The translations under genes were made by a program, and so were the position numbers. Below the pieces are notes generated by a model. The model ran no database searches. It was not told where the DNA came from and worked only from the letters and a program-made list of their open reading frames with translations. Of a stretch of 64,000 bases of DNA, positions 10,169 through 18,507 are shown piece by piece. This DNA is from a bacterium HR40 (lineage in GTDB: Bacteria > Pseudomonadota > Alphaproteobacteria > Geminicoccales > Geminicoccaceae), in assembly GCA_002898275.1 (NCBI GenBank), contig BEIQ01000002.1:434001-498000 (forward strand). Reading direction: 5' to 3'. The stretch's first letter is position 1. Every line of letters starts with the position of its first letter.

Positions 10169-11358
10169 GGGTCGAGCGACTCGCCTTGCTCGTGCGCTCG
10201 CTCGAGGGCGGTGGCATGCAGCGCAACCTCGTCAATCTGGCGCGCGCTTTGCTCGCCCGAGGTTTCGCACTCGACGTGCTGACCGCCGACCCCTGCGGTC
10301 CCGCCCGCGGCGAGCTGCCAAGGGAAGCGAGAATCCACTCCCTCGTTTGCGGTCTCGGCCGCAGGGGTGCTTGGGCGCTCGCCCGATGCCTCCCCGAGGC
10401 CGGCATCTTGGACCGTCTCGCGCTGCGTTTCGGCCCCGTGCCCCGACTGGTAGGGGCGCTGCCCGATCTGCTGCGGCGACTGTCGGCTTTGGCCCCGGAT
10501 GCCCTGCTCGCCTTCGGTACCCAGGCCAACCTCGCGGCCCTCCTCGCCGCGACCCGGCTCCGCCAGCGACCGCGGATCGTCGCGAGCGAACACAATGTGA
10601 TGAGCCGGGTGCGCGATCTCGCGCCGCGCCATTTCCGTCGCCTCTACCCTGCACTCGCGCGACGCCTCTATCCCTCCGCCGACGCGGTGGTCGCGGTGTC
10701 CGCCGCGGTCGCCGACGACCTCGCACGGCTCACCGATCTCCCGCGCGAGCGGATCCGCATCGTCCCCAACCCCGTCGACCTCACCGCCATCGCCGCCGGA
10801 GCGACGGTCCCGCTGCCCGCCGACTGGCCGCCCGACCGGGACTTCCTGCTCGCCGTCGGCCGGCTGCACTGGCAGAAGGGCTTCGAGGCGGCGATCGCCG
10901 CCTTCGCCCGCCTCGCCGCCCAAAACCCGAAGCTCGATCTCGTGGTCCTCGGCGAGGGCCCGGAACGGGCGCGACTTCGGCACCTCGCGCGCGCCGCTGG
11001 GCTCGGCGGGCGGGTCCATCTGCGCGGTTTCGATCCCAACCCCTTCCGCTGGATGGCCCGTGCCCGAGCGCTGCTTCTCACTTCCCGCAGCGAGGGCTTC
11101 GGCCATGTGGTGGTCGAGGCCCTCGCCTGCGGTTGCCCGATCGTGGCCTTCGACTGTCCGGGCGCGATTCCTTTTATCCTCGCCGGCGGGCGCTATGGCG
11201 TGCTCGTCCCCGAGAACGACGTCGAGGCCATGGCCGCCGCGCTCGAGGTGCTCGCGCTTTCGCCGCCCGAGCGCGAGCTGCTGCGTGCCCGAGCGCGGGA
11301 TTTCGCCCTCGCCCCCGTCATCGACGACTATTGTGCGCTTTTGCGAGGAGTCGCGTGA
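10165..11358 (+). CDS. Glycosyltransferase, GT4 type (second of three)
   Basis: The 397-residue GT4 protein resembles its neighbours. It has the N-terminal SLEGGGMQRNLVNLA loop, the domain-linking VPNPVDL, GRLHWQKGFEAAI at the start of the donor domain and the E-x7-E site in SEGFGHVVVEALACGCP. The start is a GTG that overlaps the previous stop (GTGA) and has AAGGGGAG upstream, so translation is coupled. The donor sugar is not deducible. The three adjacent enzymes share order and motif wording and probably arose by tandem duplication followed by specialisation. Confidence 0.9.
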   Translation: MRVERLALLVRSLEGGGMQRNLVNLARALLARGFALDVLTADPCGPARGELPREARIHSLVCGLGRRGAWALARCLPEAGILDRLALRFGPVPRLVGALPDLLRRLSALAPDALLAFGTQANLAALLAATRLRQRPRIVASEHNVMSRVRDLAPRHFRRLYPALARRLYPSADAVVAVSAAVADDLARLTDLPRERIRIVPNPVDLTAIAAGATVPLPADWPPDRDFLLAVGRLHWQKGFEAAIAAFARLAAQNPKLDLVVLGEGPERARLRHLARAAGLGGRVHLRGFDPNPFRWMARARALLLTSRSEGFGHVVVEALACGCPIVAFDCPGAIPFILAGGRYGVLVPENDVEAMAAALEVLALSPPERELLRARARDFALAPVIDDYCALLRGVA

Positions 11359-11362
11359 CGCG

Positions 11363-12931
11363 ATGCCGACACCCGACGGTCGCGTGCCGACCAAGCACAT
11401 CGCCCTCTTCGTCTATGCCTTGAGCGGCGGCGGAGCGCAGCGCCGGGTGCTCACCCTGGCAAATGGCTTCGCCGAGCGGGGCCATGAGGTGGATCTCGTG
11501 GTCGTGCGCAGCGGTGGCGTGCTCGAAGCGAAGCTCCATCCGGCCGTCCGGCTGGTGGCCCTCGATCGCTCGGGGCGAGTCGACGGACGCGCGGTGGCCC
11601 TCGGGAGCCGTCGCGGCTTCCGCACCTTCGCGAGCATTCCCGCGCTCGCTCGTTATCTGCGGCGCAATCAGCCGGACGTGCTGCTGTCGGGGGCGTCGCA
11701 TGTCAATCTGGTGGCCGTCGCCGCCTGGAAGCTCGCCCGCCTGCCGATCGCTCTCGTGCTGCGGGCAAGCAACTATCCGAGCGGCAATCTGGCGGCCTTT
11801 CCGCCGGCGCAGCGACTCGTCCGCCTGTGGATGCGCGCCCTCGCGCGCCGTTTCTATCCGCTCGCCGACAAGGTGATCGCCGTCTCCCAGGGCGTAGCCG
11901 CCGAGCTGTCGGCGCTAACCGGACTCGATGCCGAGCGCCTCGAGGTGATCTACAATCCCGTGTTCGGCCCCGAGCTCGAGCGTCAGCTGGCGGAGCCCCT
12001 TCCGCCCCATGCCCTGCCGGAGGACGGTCCGCCCATCGTGCTCGGCTGCGGCACCTTCAAACCGCAGAAGGATTTCGCCACTCTGATCGACGCTTTTGCC
12101 CGGGTCGTGCGCCGGCTTCCAGCTCGTCTGGTGCTGCTGGGCGATGGGCCGCTGCGCCCTGCCCTCGAGGCCCGGGTCCGGGCCCTCGGACTCGCGGAAA
12201 GCGTGCGATTTCCGGGGTTCGTCCTCAATCCTCTGCCCTGGATGCGGCGGGCTTCGGTGTTCGTGCTGTCCTCCCTCTGGGAGGGCCTTCCCGGGGTGGT
12301 GATCGAGGCGCTGGCAGCCGGCTGTCCCGTGGTCGCGACCGACTGTCCGAGCGGCCCGCGCGAGATCCTCGCTGACGGCCGCTTCGGCCGCCTCGTACCA
12401 GTCGGCGATGCCGCCGCCCTCGCCGCCGCGATCCTCGACACCCTGGCCAATCCGCCCGATCCCGCAGGGCTTCGCGACCGGGCCCGCGCGTTCGCCGTGG
12501 ACACCGCGATCGACCGCTACCTGAGCGTGCTCGATGGCTGCATCCGCGCTCGCGTACCCGCTCGCCTCGCCCGCATTCCGCCCTGGCCGATTCGTCGGCC
12601 CCTCGCCGAGACCAGCGACGCCGGCATCGACTATGTGCTGGGCCGCCTCGCCATGAGCCGCGGCCAATTGTTCACGGAATTTCCCGGCAACGCGGCGCAC
12701 CGGCTGCGCCTCGCGGCGATGCTGCGGCGGCTCGGCATCGATCCCTCGTTAGCGGCGCAACGGAGCTGGACACGGCTGCGCGAGATGGACGCGCGCTGCA
12801 GCCGCTGCCTGACGGTCCGGAGCTGTCTGGCTTGGCTGGCTACCACCGGACACGCCGCCGCTCCTCCCGACTTTTGCCCCAACGCTCGGGCCCTCGCCGC
12901 TCTCGGCGCTTCCGCCACCGCTAGACGTTGA
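11363..12931 (+). CDS. Glycosyltransferase GT4 fused to a DUF6455-like cysteine domain
   Basis: The protein has 522 residues, some 120 more than its two GT4 neighbours. Residues 1-400 are a standard GT4 enzyme (ALSGGGAQRRVL loop, IYNPVF linker, GTFKPQKDF, E-x7-E in WEGLPGVVIEALAAGCP). A Pro/Arg linker follows. Residues about 430-515 look like the small DUF6455 family: a short helical region, then Cys479, Cys482, Cys488 and Cys505 in a C-x2-C-x5-C-x16-C pattern ending FCPNA. The frame is uninterrupted across the junction. Four such cysteines could bind zinc or an iron-sulfur cluster; that is inference. The end overlaps convergent ychF by 11 bases. Confidence 0.85.
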   Translation: MPTPDGRVPTKHIALFVYALSGGGAQRRVLTLANGFAERGHEVDLVVVRSGGVLEAKLHPAVRLVALDRSGRVDGRAVALGSRRGFRTFASIPALARYLRRNQPDVLLSGASHVNLVAVAAWKLARLPIALVLRASNYPSGNLAAFPPAQRLVRLWMRALARRFYPLADKVIAVSQGVAAELSALTGLDAERLEVIYNPVFGPELERQLAEPLPPHALPEDGPPIVLGCGTFKPQKDFATLIDAFARVVRRLPARLVLLGDGPLRPALEARVRALGLAESVRFPGFVLNPLPWMRRASVFVLSSLWEGLPGVVIEALAAGCPVVATDCPSGPREILADGRFGRLVPVGDAAALAAAILDTLANPPDPAGLRDRARAFAVDTAIDRYLSVLDGCIRARVPARLARIPPWPIRRPLAETSDAGIDYVLGRLAMSRGQLFTEFPGNAAHRLRLAAMLRRLGIDPSLAAQRSWTRLREMDARCSRCLTVRSCLAWLATTGHAAAPPDFCPNARALAALGASATARR

Positions 12932-14018
12932 AGCGGAAGTGGCAGACGTCGCCTTCCTGCATCACATAATCGCGACCCTCGAGCCGTAGCCGGCCGGCAT
13001 CTCGCGCTCCCGCCTCGCCACCGCAGGCGACATAGTCCTCGTAGGCGATCACCTCGGCGCAGATGAAGCCACGCTCGAAGTCGCTGTGGATGACGCCGGC
13101 AGCTTGCGGCGCACGGGCTCCCGCCGGTACCGTCCAGGCACGCGCCTCCTTGGGTCCGGCGGTGAAGAAGGTGAGGAGCCCGAGCAGCCGGTAGCCCTCG
13201 TGGATGACGCGGTCGAGGCCCGCTTCCTCGAGCCCCAGGGTCGCGAGATATTCCTCGCGCGAGGCGGCATCGAGCTGGGCGAGCTCGGCCTCGATGGCCG
13301 CCGACACGACCACCGCGCTGGCGCCCCGTGCCGCCGCCATGGCGACGACCCGCGAGCTCAGTTCGTTGCCCGAGGCCGCCGAGGCCTCGTCGACATTGGC
13401 GACATAGAGGACGGGCTTGGCCGTCAGCAGATGGAAGCTGCGCAACAGGGCGCGTTCCTCCTCGCCCAGCCCGAGCTGCCGCGCGGGTGTGCCCTCGGCC
13501 ATCGCCGGCAGGATCCGCTCGAGCAATTCGAGCCGCCGCTTCGCCTCCCGATCCTGACCGCGCGTCCGCTTGATCAGGGTTTCCCGCTGCCGCTCCAGGC
13601 TCTCGAGATCGGCGAGCAGCAATTCGGTGTCGACGAGCTCGGCGTCCGCCAAGGGATCGACCCGCCCCTCGACGTGGGTGACCTCGCCACCTTCGAAACA
13701 GCGCAGGACGTGGAGGATCGCGTCCACCTCTCGGATGGCCGCGAGAAAGCGGTTGCCGAGCCCTTCGCCGCGCGAGGCGCCGCGCACGAGGCCCGCAATG
13801 TCGCGCACCTCGAGCTGGGTCGGCACGATGCGCTCGGATCGGGCGAGCCGCGCCAACACCTCGAGCCGGGGGTCGGGTACCGGCACGCGGCCGATGTTGG
13901 GCTCGATGGTGCAGAAGGGGTAGTTGGCGGCAGCCGCCGCCGCGCTCTGGGTGATGGCGTTGAAGAGCGTGGACTTGCCGACGTTCGGCAGGCCGACAAT
14001 GCCGCAGCTGAAACCCAT
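12921..14018 (-). CDS. ychF: Ribosome-binding ATPase YchF (Obg family)
   Basis: The 365-residue protein is a complete YchF. It has the P-loop GLPNVGKST at about 8-16, DIAGLVRGAS as switch region, NVDE as the altered G4 motif that shifts preference to ATP, and a C-terminal TGS domain ending in the HFRFNV signature. In the family it is a cytoplasmic ATPase bound to the ribosome that dampens the oxidative-stress response. It is read leftward below the sugar-acid operon with a 95-bp gap, and its stop overlaps the tail of the third glycosyltransferase. Confidence 0.97.
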   Translation of the reverse strand: MGFSCGIVGLPNVGKSTLFNAITQSAAAAAANYPFCTIEPNIGRVPVPDPRLEVLARLARSERIVPTQLEVRDIAGLVRGASRGEGLGNRFLAAIREVDAILHVLRCFEGGEVTHVEGRVDPLADAELVDTELLLADLESLERQRETLIKRTRGQDREAKRRLELLERILPAMAEGTPARQLGLGEEERALLRSFHLLTAKPVLYVANVDEASAASGNELSSRVVAMAAARGASAVVVSAAIEAELAQLDAASREEYLATLGLEEAGLDRVIHEGYRLLGLLTFFTAGPKEARAWTVPAGARAPQAAGVIHSDFERGFICAEVIAYEDYVACGGEAGARDAGRLRLEGRDYVMQEGDVCHFRFNV

Positions 14019-14113
14019 AACCAGCCCGTGTCGGGGAAAGTGGGGAGGATCGAAGCCGTCCGTGCCGACGGCTGCACCCTAGATAGGCTTTGGCACGGGC
14101 CGATCCAGACGTC

Positions 14114-15439
14114 TCAGGTGGAATGCCGCCGCATGGTACGCCGCCGGTCGTACTCGTCGAGAAAGCGGTAGAGGGCGACCACGGCAGGAAGGAACCAGGG
14201 TGTGCCGCTATAGAACGGGCGGGTCGGGTGCGGTAAGCCGTCGAATGCGGTCTCGCCTTCCTCGCGACCGAGGATCTGCAGACCGAGCCTGCTGCCGAGC
14301 CAGCTCGCCAGTGCCACTCCCGAGCCGCAATAGCCGAGGGCATACCAAAGGCCTTCGTGGCGGCCGATGTGCGGCAGCTCGTCGAAGCTCCAAGCGACCG
14401 CGCCGCTCCAGAAGTGACTGATGCGGAAGGGTTCGAGATCGGGAAAGAGCTGACAGAGGCGGGCCCGGAGGCGTCCGGCCGCGACGATCGGGGCGATGGC
14501 CCGTGCCGACACGCGACCTCCGAAGAGGATCCGCTTGCCATCCGGCGACGGGCGAAAGTACCAAACGATGCGGCGGCGATCGCTGACCACCCGCCCGGTC
14601 GGAAAGAGCGACGCGACGAGTTCGGGTGGGAGCTCCTCGGTGGCGATCATGGAGCTCTCGACCGGCACCACCCGCCGCTGCAGCCAGGGCACGAGGTGGC
14701 CGGTATAGCCGTTGGTGGCGATCGCCACCTCGCGCGCGCGCAGCCGCCCGCGCGGGGTCTCGAGCAGAAAGCCGCCGCGATCGCGCTCGATCCGAGTGAC
14801 CGGCGCTCGGGCGACGATTCTGGCTCCCGCTGCGATCGCCCTTTCGAGAAGCCCGCGGTGATATTTCGCCGGATGCAGGGCAGCATGGCGGGGCAGAAGG
14901 AGGGCACCGAAATAGGCATCGGTGGCGAGCTCGCGCCGCTGTTCCGAACGCGGCACGAGCGCCACTTCTTCGCCCTCCGCCGCGAGCCTCCGGGCCTCCT
15001 CGGCGAGGATCCCGTAGTGCTCCGGGCTGTGGGCGGCGACGATCCGGCCGCAGCGGCGGAAATCGCAGGAAATCCCTTCGCCCTCCAGGCGCTGGGCGAG
15101 CCACTCGAGGGACTCCCGACCAGCGGCGCGAATCGCTCGCGCCCGTTCGCGTCCATAGCGCCGGGCCAGGTCCTCGAGCGAAGGTTTGATCCCGGTTCCG
15201 ACTTGGCCACCGTTCTTCGTGCTGCAGCCGCAGCCCGGTTCTCCCGCCTCGAGCACCACCGTCGTGCGCCCACCGCGGGCCGTCTCGAGAGCACAGTTGA
15301 GACCGGTATAGCCGCTTCCGACGATGGCGACATCCGCCCGTGGCGGCGGAGGTTCGAGGAACTCTGGCGCAGGCGGCAGATCCTCGTACCAAAACGGCCG
15401 AAGCGCGAGGTCGGAAAGCCGGGGATCCATGGCGCTCAC
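14114..15439 (-). CDS. FAD-dependent amine/amino-acid oxidase (DAO family)
   Basis: The 441-residue flavoprotein has the N-terminal FAD Rossmann motif VAIVGSGYTGLNCA (about 37-50), then STKNGGQVG, and the C-terminal IGRHEGLWYALGYCGSGVAL typical of DAO-fold oxidases. The length and the WYED-L-PPAPEF start resemble gamma-glutamylputrescine oxidase (PuuB-like). It could oxidise a secondary amine or an N-substituted amino acid. GTG at 15439 (GAGG eight bases upstream) or ATG at 15430 may start it; I keep the longer. It follows the Gfo/Idh gene by 22 bases and closes the leftward operon, so it may act in the same pathway. Confidence 0.88.
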   Translation of the reverse strand: MSAMDPRLSDLALRPFWYEDLPPAPEFLEPPPPRADVAIVGSGYTGLNCALETARGGRTTVVLEAGEPGCGCSTKNGGQVGTGIKPSLEDLARRYGRERARAIRAAGRESLEWLAQRLEGEGISCDFRRCGRIVAAHSPEHYGILAEEARRLAAEGEEVALVPRSEQRRELATDAYFGALLLPRHAALHPAKYHRGLLERAIAAGARIVARAPVTRIERDRGGFLLETPRGRLRAREVAIATNGYTGHLVPWLQRRVVPVESSMIATEELPPELVASLFPTGRVVSDRRRIVWYFRPSPDGKRILFGGRVSARAIAPIVAAGRLRARLCQLFPDLEPFRISHFWSGAVAWSFDELPHIGRHEGLWYALGYCGSGVALASWLGSRLGLQILGREEGETAFDGLPHPTRPFYSGTPWFLPAVVALYRFLDEYDRRRTMRRHST

Positions 15440-15461
15440 CGCGAGCGCCTCGGCTGGCCGG

Positions 15462-16601
15462 TCATCCGGCCCCTACCTCGTCGACCCTCGCCCAGCGACG
15501 TTCGCGAGCAGAGAGCTGGATCGCCGCGATGGTGCGTTGCACTTCCGCCGCTTCGCGAAAATCCGGATAGAAGGGCTCGCCGCCGGCGAGCGCGCGCAGG
15601 ATGTGCGCCGCCTCGATGGCCTTGATCTCGTTGAAGCCGAGCTGGTGCTGGGGAGCGGGCACGAAGGCGGCGTAGTCGGGATGGGCAGGACCAGCTGGGA
15701 TTTCCACGAAGCCCTGCCTTCCAGCTCGCCCGTCCCGCAGGAAGAGCCGCATTTCGTTCATACGCTCCATGTTGAGCACGATCGCCCCGCGCGTTCCAGT
15801 CACCTCGAAGGCGAGGTGCATCTTGCGCCCGGTCGCCGCCCAATTCGCCTCGAGGGTGCCGGTCGCCCCGTTGGCGAAGCGCACGAGCGCCCGCGCCTCG
15901 TCGTCGACTTCCACTTTGCGCCGCTCGCCGCTTCCGGGAGCTACCGGCCGTTCCGGCACGAGGGTTCGGAGGTCGGCCACCAGTTCCTCGATCGGGCCCA
16001 CGAGGAAGCGGGCCATGGCGATGATGTGGCTGCCCAGATCGGCCACCGCCCCGCCGCCGTTCGCCGGATCCAGGCGCCAGCTCCAGGGCACCTCGGGATC
16101 CGCCATATAGTCCTCGGCATGGATGCCCCGAAAGCGAGTCACTTCGCCGAGCTCGCCCGCGGCGACGATCTCGCGCGCCGTGCGCACGAGCGGGTTTTTG
16201 AGATAGTTGAAGCCGACGAAGGTGGGTACGCCGGCCGCTTCCGCTGCCTTCGCCATGGCCATGGCGGACGCCGCAGTCGGGGCGAGGGGCTTCTCGCACC
16301 ATACCGCCTTGCCAGCGGCGATCGCCGCCATGGCGATGGGCTCGTGCAGCACGTTCGGGGTGGTGATGGAGACGAGCTCGACCCCGGGATCGGCCACGAG
16401 CTCTCGCCAGTCGCCGGTCGACCGGCGAAAGCCGAAGGCTTCCGCCGCCCGGCGCGCAGTCGCAGGGTCGCGGTCGGCGAGGAGTTCGAGGCGCGGCCGC
16501 AGCGGCAGATCGAAGGCGACGGCAGCGATCGCCAAGGCGAGGGCATGGCTGCGCCCCATGAAGCCACTGCCGACGAGACCGACACCGATCTCCCGTTTCA
16601 A
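15462..16601 (-). CDS. Gfo/Idh/MocA-family NAD(P)-dependent oxidoreductase
   Basis: The 379-residue protein has the nucleotide loop GLVGSGFMGRSHA near the N-terminus, the conserved EKPLA motif near residue 100 and the GSHIIAMA helix of the substrate domain with its catalytic histidine. Members oxidise sugars, inositols or sugar acids. The start is a TTG: GGGGAGGA stands just upstream and the codon overlaps the stop of the preceding dehydrogenase (TTGA), which argues strongly for it. It lies in an operon with an HpcH-type aldolase, a 2-hydroxyacid dehydrogenase and a flavin oxidase. Confidence 0.92.
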   Translation of the reverse strand: MKREIGVGLVGSGFMGRSHALALAIAAVAFDLPLRPRLELLADRDPATARRAAEAFGFRRSTGDWRELVADPGVELVSITTPNVLHEPIAMAAIAAGKAVWCEKPLAPTAASAMAMAKAAEAAGVPTFVGFNYLKNPLVRTAREIVAAGELGEVTRFRGIHAEDYMADPEVPWSWRLDPANGGGAVADLGSHIIAMARFLVGPIEELVADLRTLVPERPVAPGSGERRKVEVDDEARALVRFANGATGTLEANWAATGRKMHLAFEVTGTRGAIVLNMERMNEMRLFLRDGRAGRQGFVEIPAGPAHPDYAAFVPAPQHQLGFNEIKAIEAAHILRALAGGEPFYPDFREAAEVQRTIAAIQLSARERRWARVDEVGAG

Positions 16602-17581
16602 GCTTCCTCCCCTGCGGCCGCGATCTCGCGATAATTGACGATCACCGCGGGATCGAGGCGGCCGTCCAGCACGTCCAGGACATTCCTGACCGACTCGGTC
16701 GCCATGCGGAGCGTGGCCTCGCGCGTCGACCCGGCAGCGTGCGGGCTCAGGACCACGTTCTCGAGAGCCAAGAGCGGATGGTCCGGTGGCGGCGGCTCCT
16801 CCGCGAACACGTCGAGCCCCGCACCGGCGAGTCGTCCGGAGCGCAAGGCGTCCACGAGCGCCGCTTCGTCGACGAGTCCGCCCCGGGCAGTATTGACGAG
16901 GAACGCCGAGGGTCGCATGCGGGCGAGCTCGCGCGCTCCGATGACGGGCGGGGCGTCCGGCGTGTGGGGCATATGCAGGCTCACGATGTCGGCCTCGCCG
17001 AGGGCCGATGCGAGATCGGCGACCGGTTCGACCCCGGCGGCCACCAGTTCGTCGACAGGACGCCAAGGGTCGTAGGCCGCGACCTTCATGCCGAAGGCGA
17101 TGGCCCGCCGAGCGACCTCGCTGCCGATGCGGCCGAAGCCGAGGAGCAACAGACGCTTGCCCCAGAGCTCGATGGCGGCGAAACGCTCGCGAAGTCCCCA
17201 GTTGCCCGCTCGCACCGCGCGGTCGTGCTCACGGCCCCGCTTGGCCAGCGCCAACATGAGAAAAAAGGCATGTTCGGCGACCGAAATACGGTTGGCGCTC
17301 GCCGTGATGGCGAGCGGGATCCTGCGCCGGTTCAGCACCTCGAGCGGGACATTGTCGTAACCCACGCCGTGCCGCGAAATCACCCGGAGACGGCTCGCCC
17401 TCTCGACGGCCTCCGGCGGAATGCGCGCGGTGCGGACGACGACCGCATCGGCCGCGGTCACGGCGCGACTCACCGCCTCCGGGCTGGGGTCCTCGAGAAG
17501 CTCGATCGCGATGTTCGGCCGAGCGCGCAGCAGCGCCAGGCCCTCCTCGCGGATGCGCCCCAGGATGGCGATGCGGAGCAT
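16598..17581 (-). CDS. D-isomer-specific 2-hydroxyacid dehydrogenase
   Basis: The 327-residue protein has the family's NAD site LLGFGRIGSEVARR and the three catalytic positions: Arg in NTARGGLVDE, Glu in DVFAEEPP and His in LSPHAAGST. In the family it interconverts a 2-keto acid and its D-2-hydroxy acid in the cytoplasm. I start at the ATG at 17581, preceded by GAGGTCC; the frame extends into the aldolase gene. The gap to the aldolase stop is 10 bases. With the neighbouring 2-keto-acid aldolase it suggests handling of hydroxypyruvate or glyoxylate-like products. Confidence 0.93.
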   Translation of the reverse strand: MLRIAILGRIREEGLALLRARPNIAIELLEDPSPEAVSRAVTAADAVVVRTARIPPEAVERASRLRVISRHGVGYDNVPLEVLNRRRIPLAITASANRISVAEHAFFLMLALAKRGREHDRAVRAGNWGLRERFAAIELWGKRLLLLGFGRIGSEVARRAIAFGMKVAAYDPWRPVDELVAAGVEPVADLASALGEADIVSLHMPHTPDAPPVIGARELARMRPSAFLVNTARGGLVDEAALVDALRSGRLAGAGLDVFAEEPPPPDHPLLALENVVLSPHAAGSTREATLRMATESVRNVLDVLDGRLDPAVIVNYREIAAAGEEA

Positions 17582-17591
17582 GCGCCGGACC

Positions 17592-18380
17592 TCAGTAGCC
17601 CGACACGCCGGACCCACCGGCCCCAGCGCGGAGCTCGGCCAGCAGTTCGCGGGTCTTCATGACCATGAGGCGGCCGTCCGAGAGCAGGCTCGTCATGTGA
17701 TAGCCGAGTTCCCACATGCGGCGGGCGAAGCCGGCCGAGAGGCAATGGATTCCGGCAAAGAGACCGCGGCCACGGACGGTCTCGAGGATGTGGGAGATGG
17801 CCTCGAGCATCGCCGGGTCCGTGGGATCGGCGCCCGGCCGGAAGCCGAGCGAGAGAGCGAGATCGGAAGGCCCGACATAGACGCCATCGAGACCGGGCAC
17901 GGAGAGGATGTCGTCGAGATGGTCGAGCGCCTTCTTGGTCTCGATCATGGCCAGGACCAGCACTTCCCTGTTGGCATGGTCGTGATAGTCGGCACCACCG
18001 TAGAGGGACGCCCGGATCGGTCCGAAGCTGCGCTGTCCGAGCGGCGGATAGCGACAGAAGGAGACGAGTTCCTCGGCCTCGGCGCGGCTGTTGACCATGG
18101 GGCAGATGACGCCATAGGCACCGGCGTCGAGCATCTTCATGACAATGCCCGCCTCGCGCCAGGGCACGCGCACGAGCGGCACCGCATCGGTGGTCGAAAT
18201 GGCCTGCAGCATCTGGACGGCGGTCTCGTAGTCGATGACGCCATGCTGCATGTCGACGGTCACGCTCTCGAAGCCCTGATGCGCCATGAGTTCGGCGGAA
18301 AAGGCGCTCGGTATGCCGAGCCAGGCGTTGACCGTACGACCGCCCTCCTTCCAGATCTGCCGCAGGCGGTTGGTGCGCAT
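17592..18380 (-). CDS. HpcH/HpaI-family class II aldolase
   Basis: The 262-residue protein fits the HpcH/HpaI/2-dehydro-3-deoxyglucarate aldolase family. It starts NRLRQIWKEGGRTVNAWLGIPS, has VDMQHG near the first strands, the metal-site region MIET and the GPSDLALSLG motif near residue 190. In the family it splits 2-keto-3-deoxy sugar acids or related 4-hydroxy-2-keto acids to pyruvate and an aldehyde with a divalent metal. It is the first gene of the leftward operon that continues with the 2-hydroxyacid dehydrogenase, the Gfo/Idh enzyme and the flavin oxidase. The open frame is longer upstream but unlike the family. Confidence 0.92.
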   Translation of the reverse strand: MRTNRLRQIWKEGGRTVNAWLGIPSAFSAELMAHQGFESVTVDMQHGVIDYETAVQMLQAISTTDAVPLVRVPWREAGIVMKMLDAGAYGVICPMVNSRAEAEELVSFCRYPPLGQRSFGPIRASLYGGADYHDHANREVLVLAMIETKKALDHLDDILSVPGLDGVYVGPSDLALSLGFRPGADPTDPAMLEAISHILETVRGRGLFAGIHCLSAGFARRMWELGYHMTSLLSDGRLMVMKTRELLAELRAGAGGSGVSGY

Positions 18381-18507
18381 CGACCGGGCCTCCCCACTTC
18401 CATGTCTCGGCGCGTGCTCTAGATCCTGAGCCCATCGCTGTCCAGTCGTGCCGCCCGCGGATCCGCCGGCGGGATCGTCGCGACCGGCGAACCCCGGAGA
18501 TTGCCCC

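Noticed and set aside
12652-12931. A separate small DUF6455 gene starting at an internal ATG
   Set aside because: An ATG exists at about 12652, but no clear ribosome site precedes it and the glycosyltransferase frame runs through without a stop, so a fusion is the direct reading.
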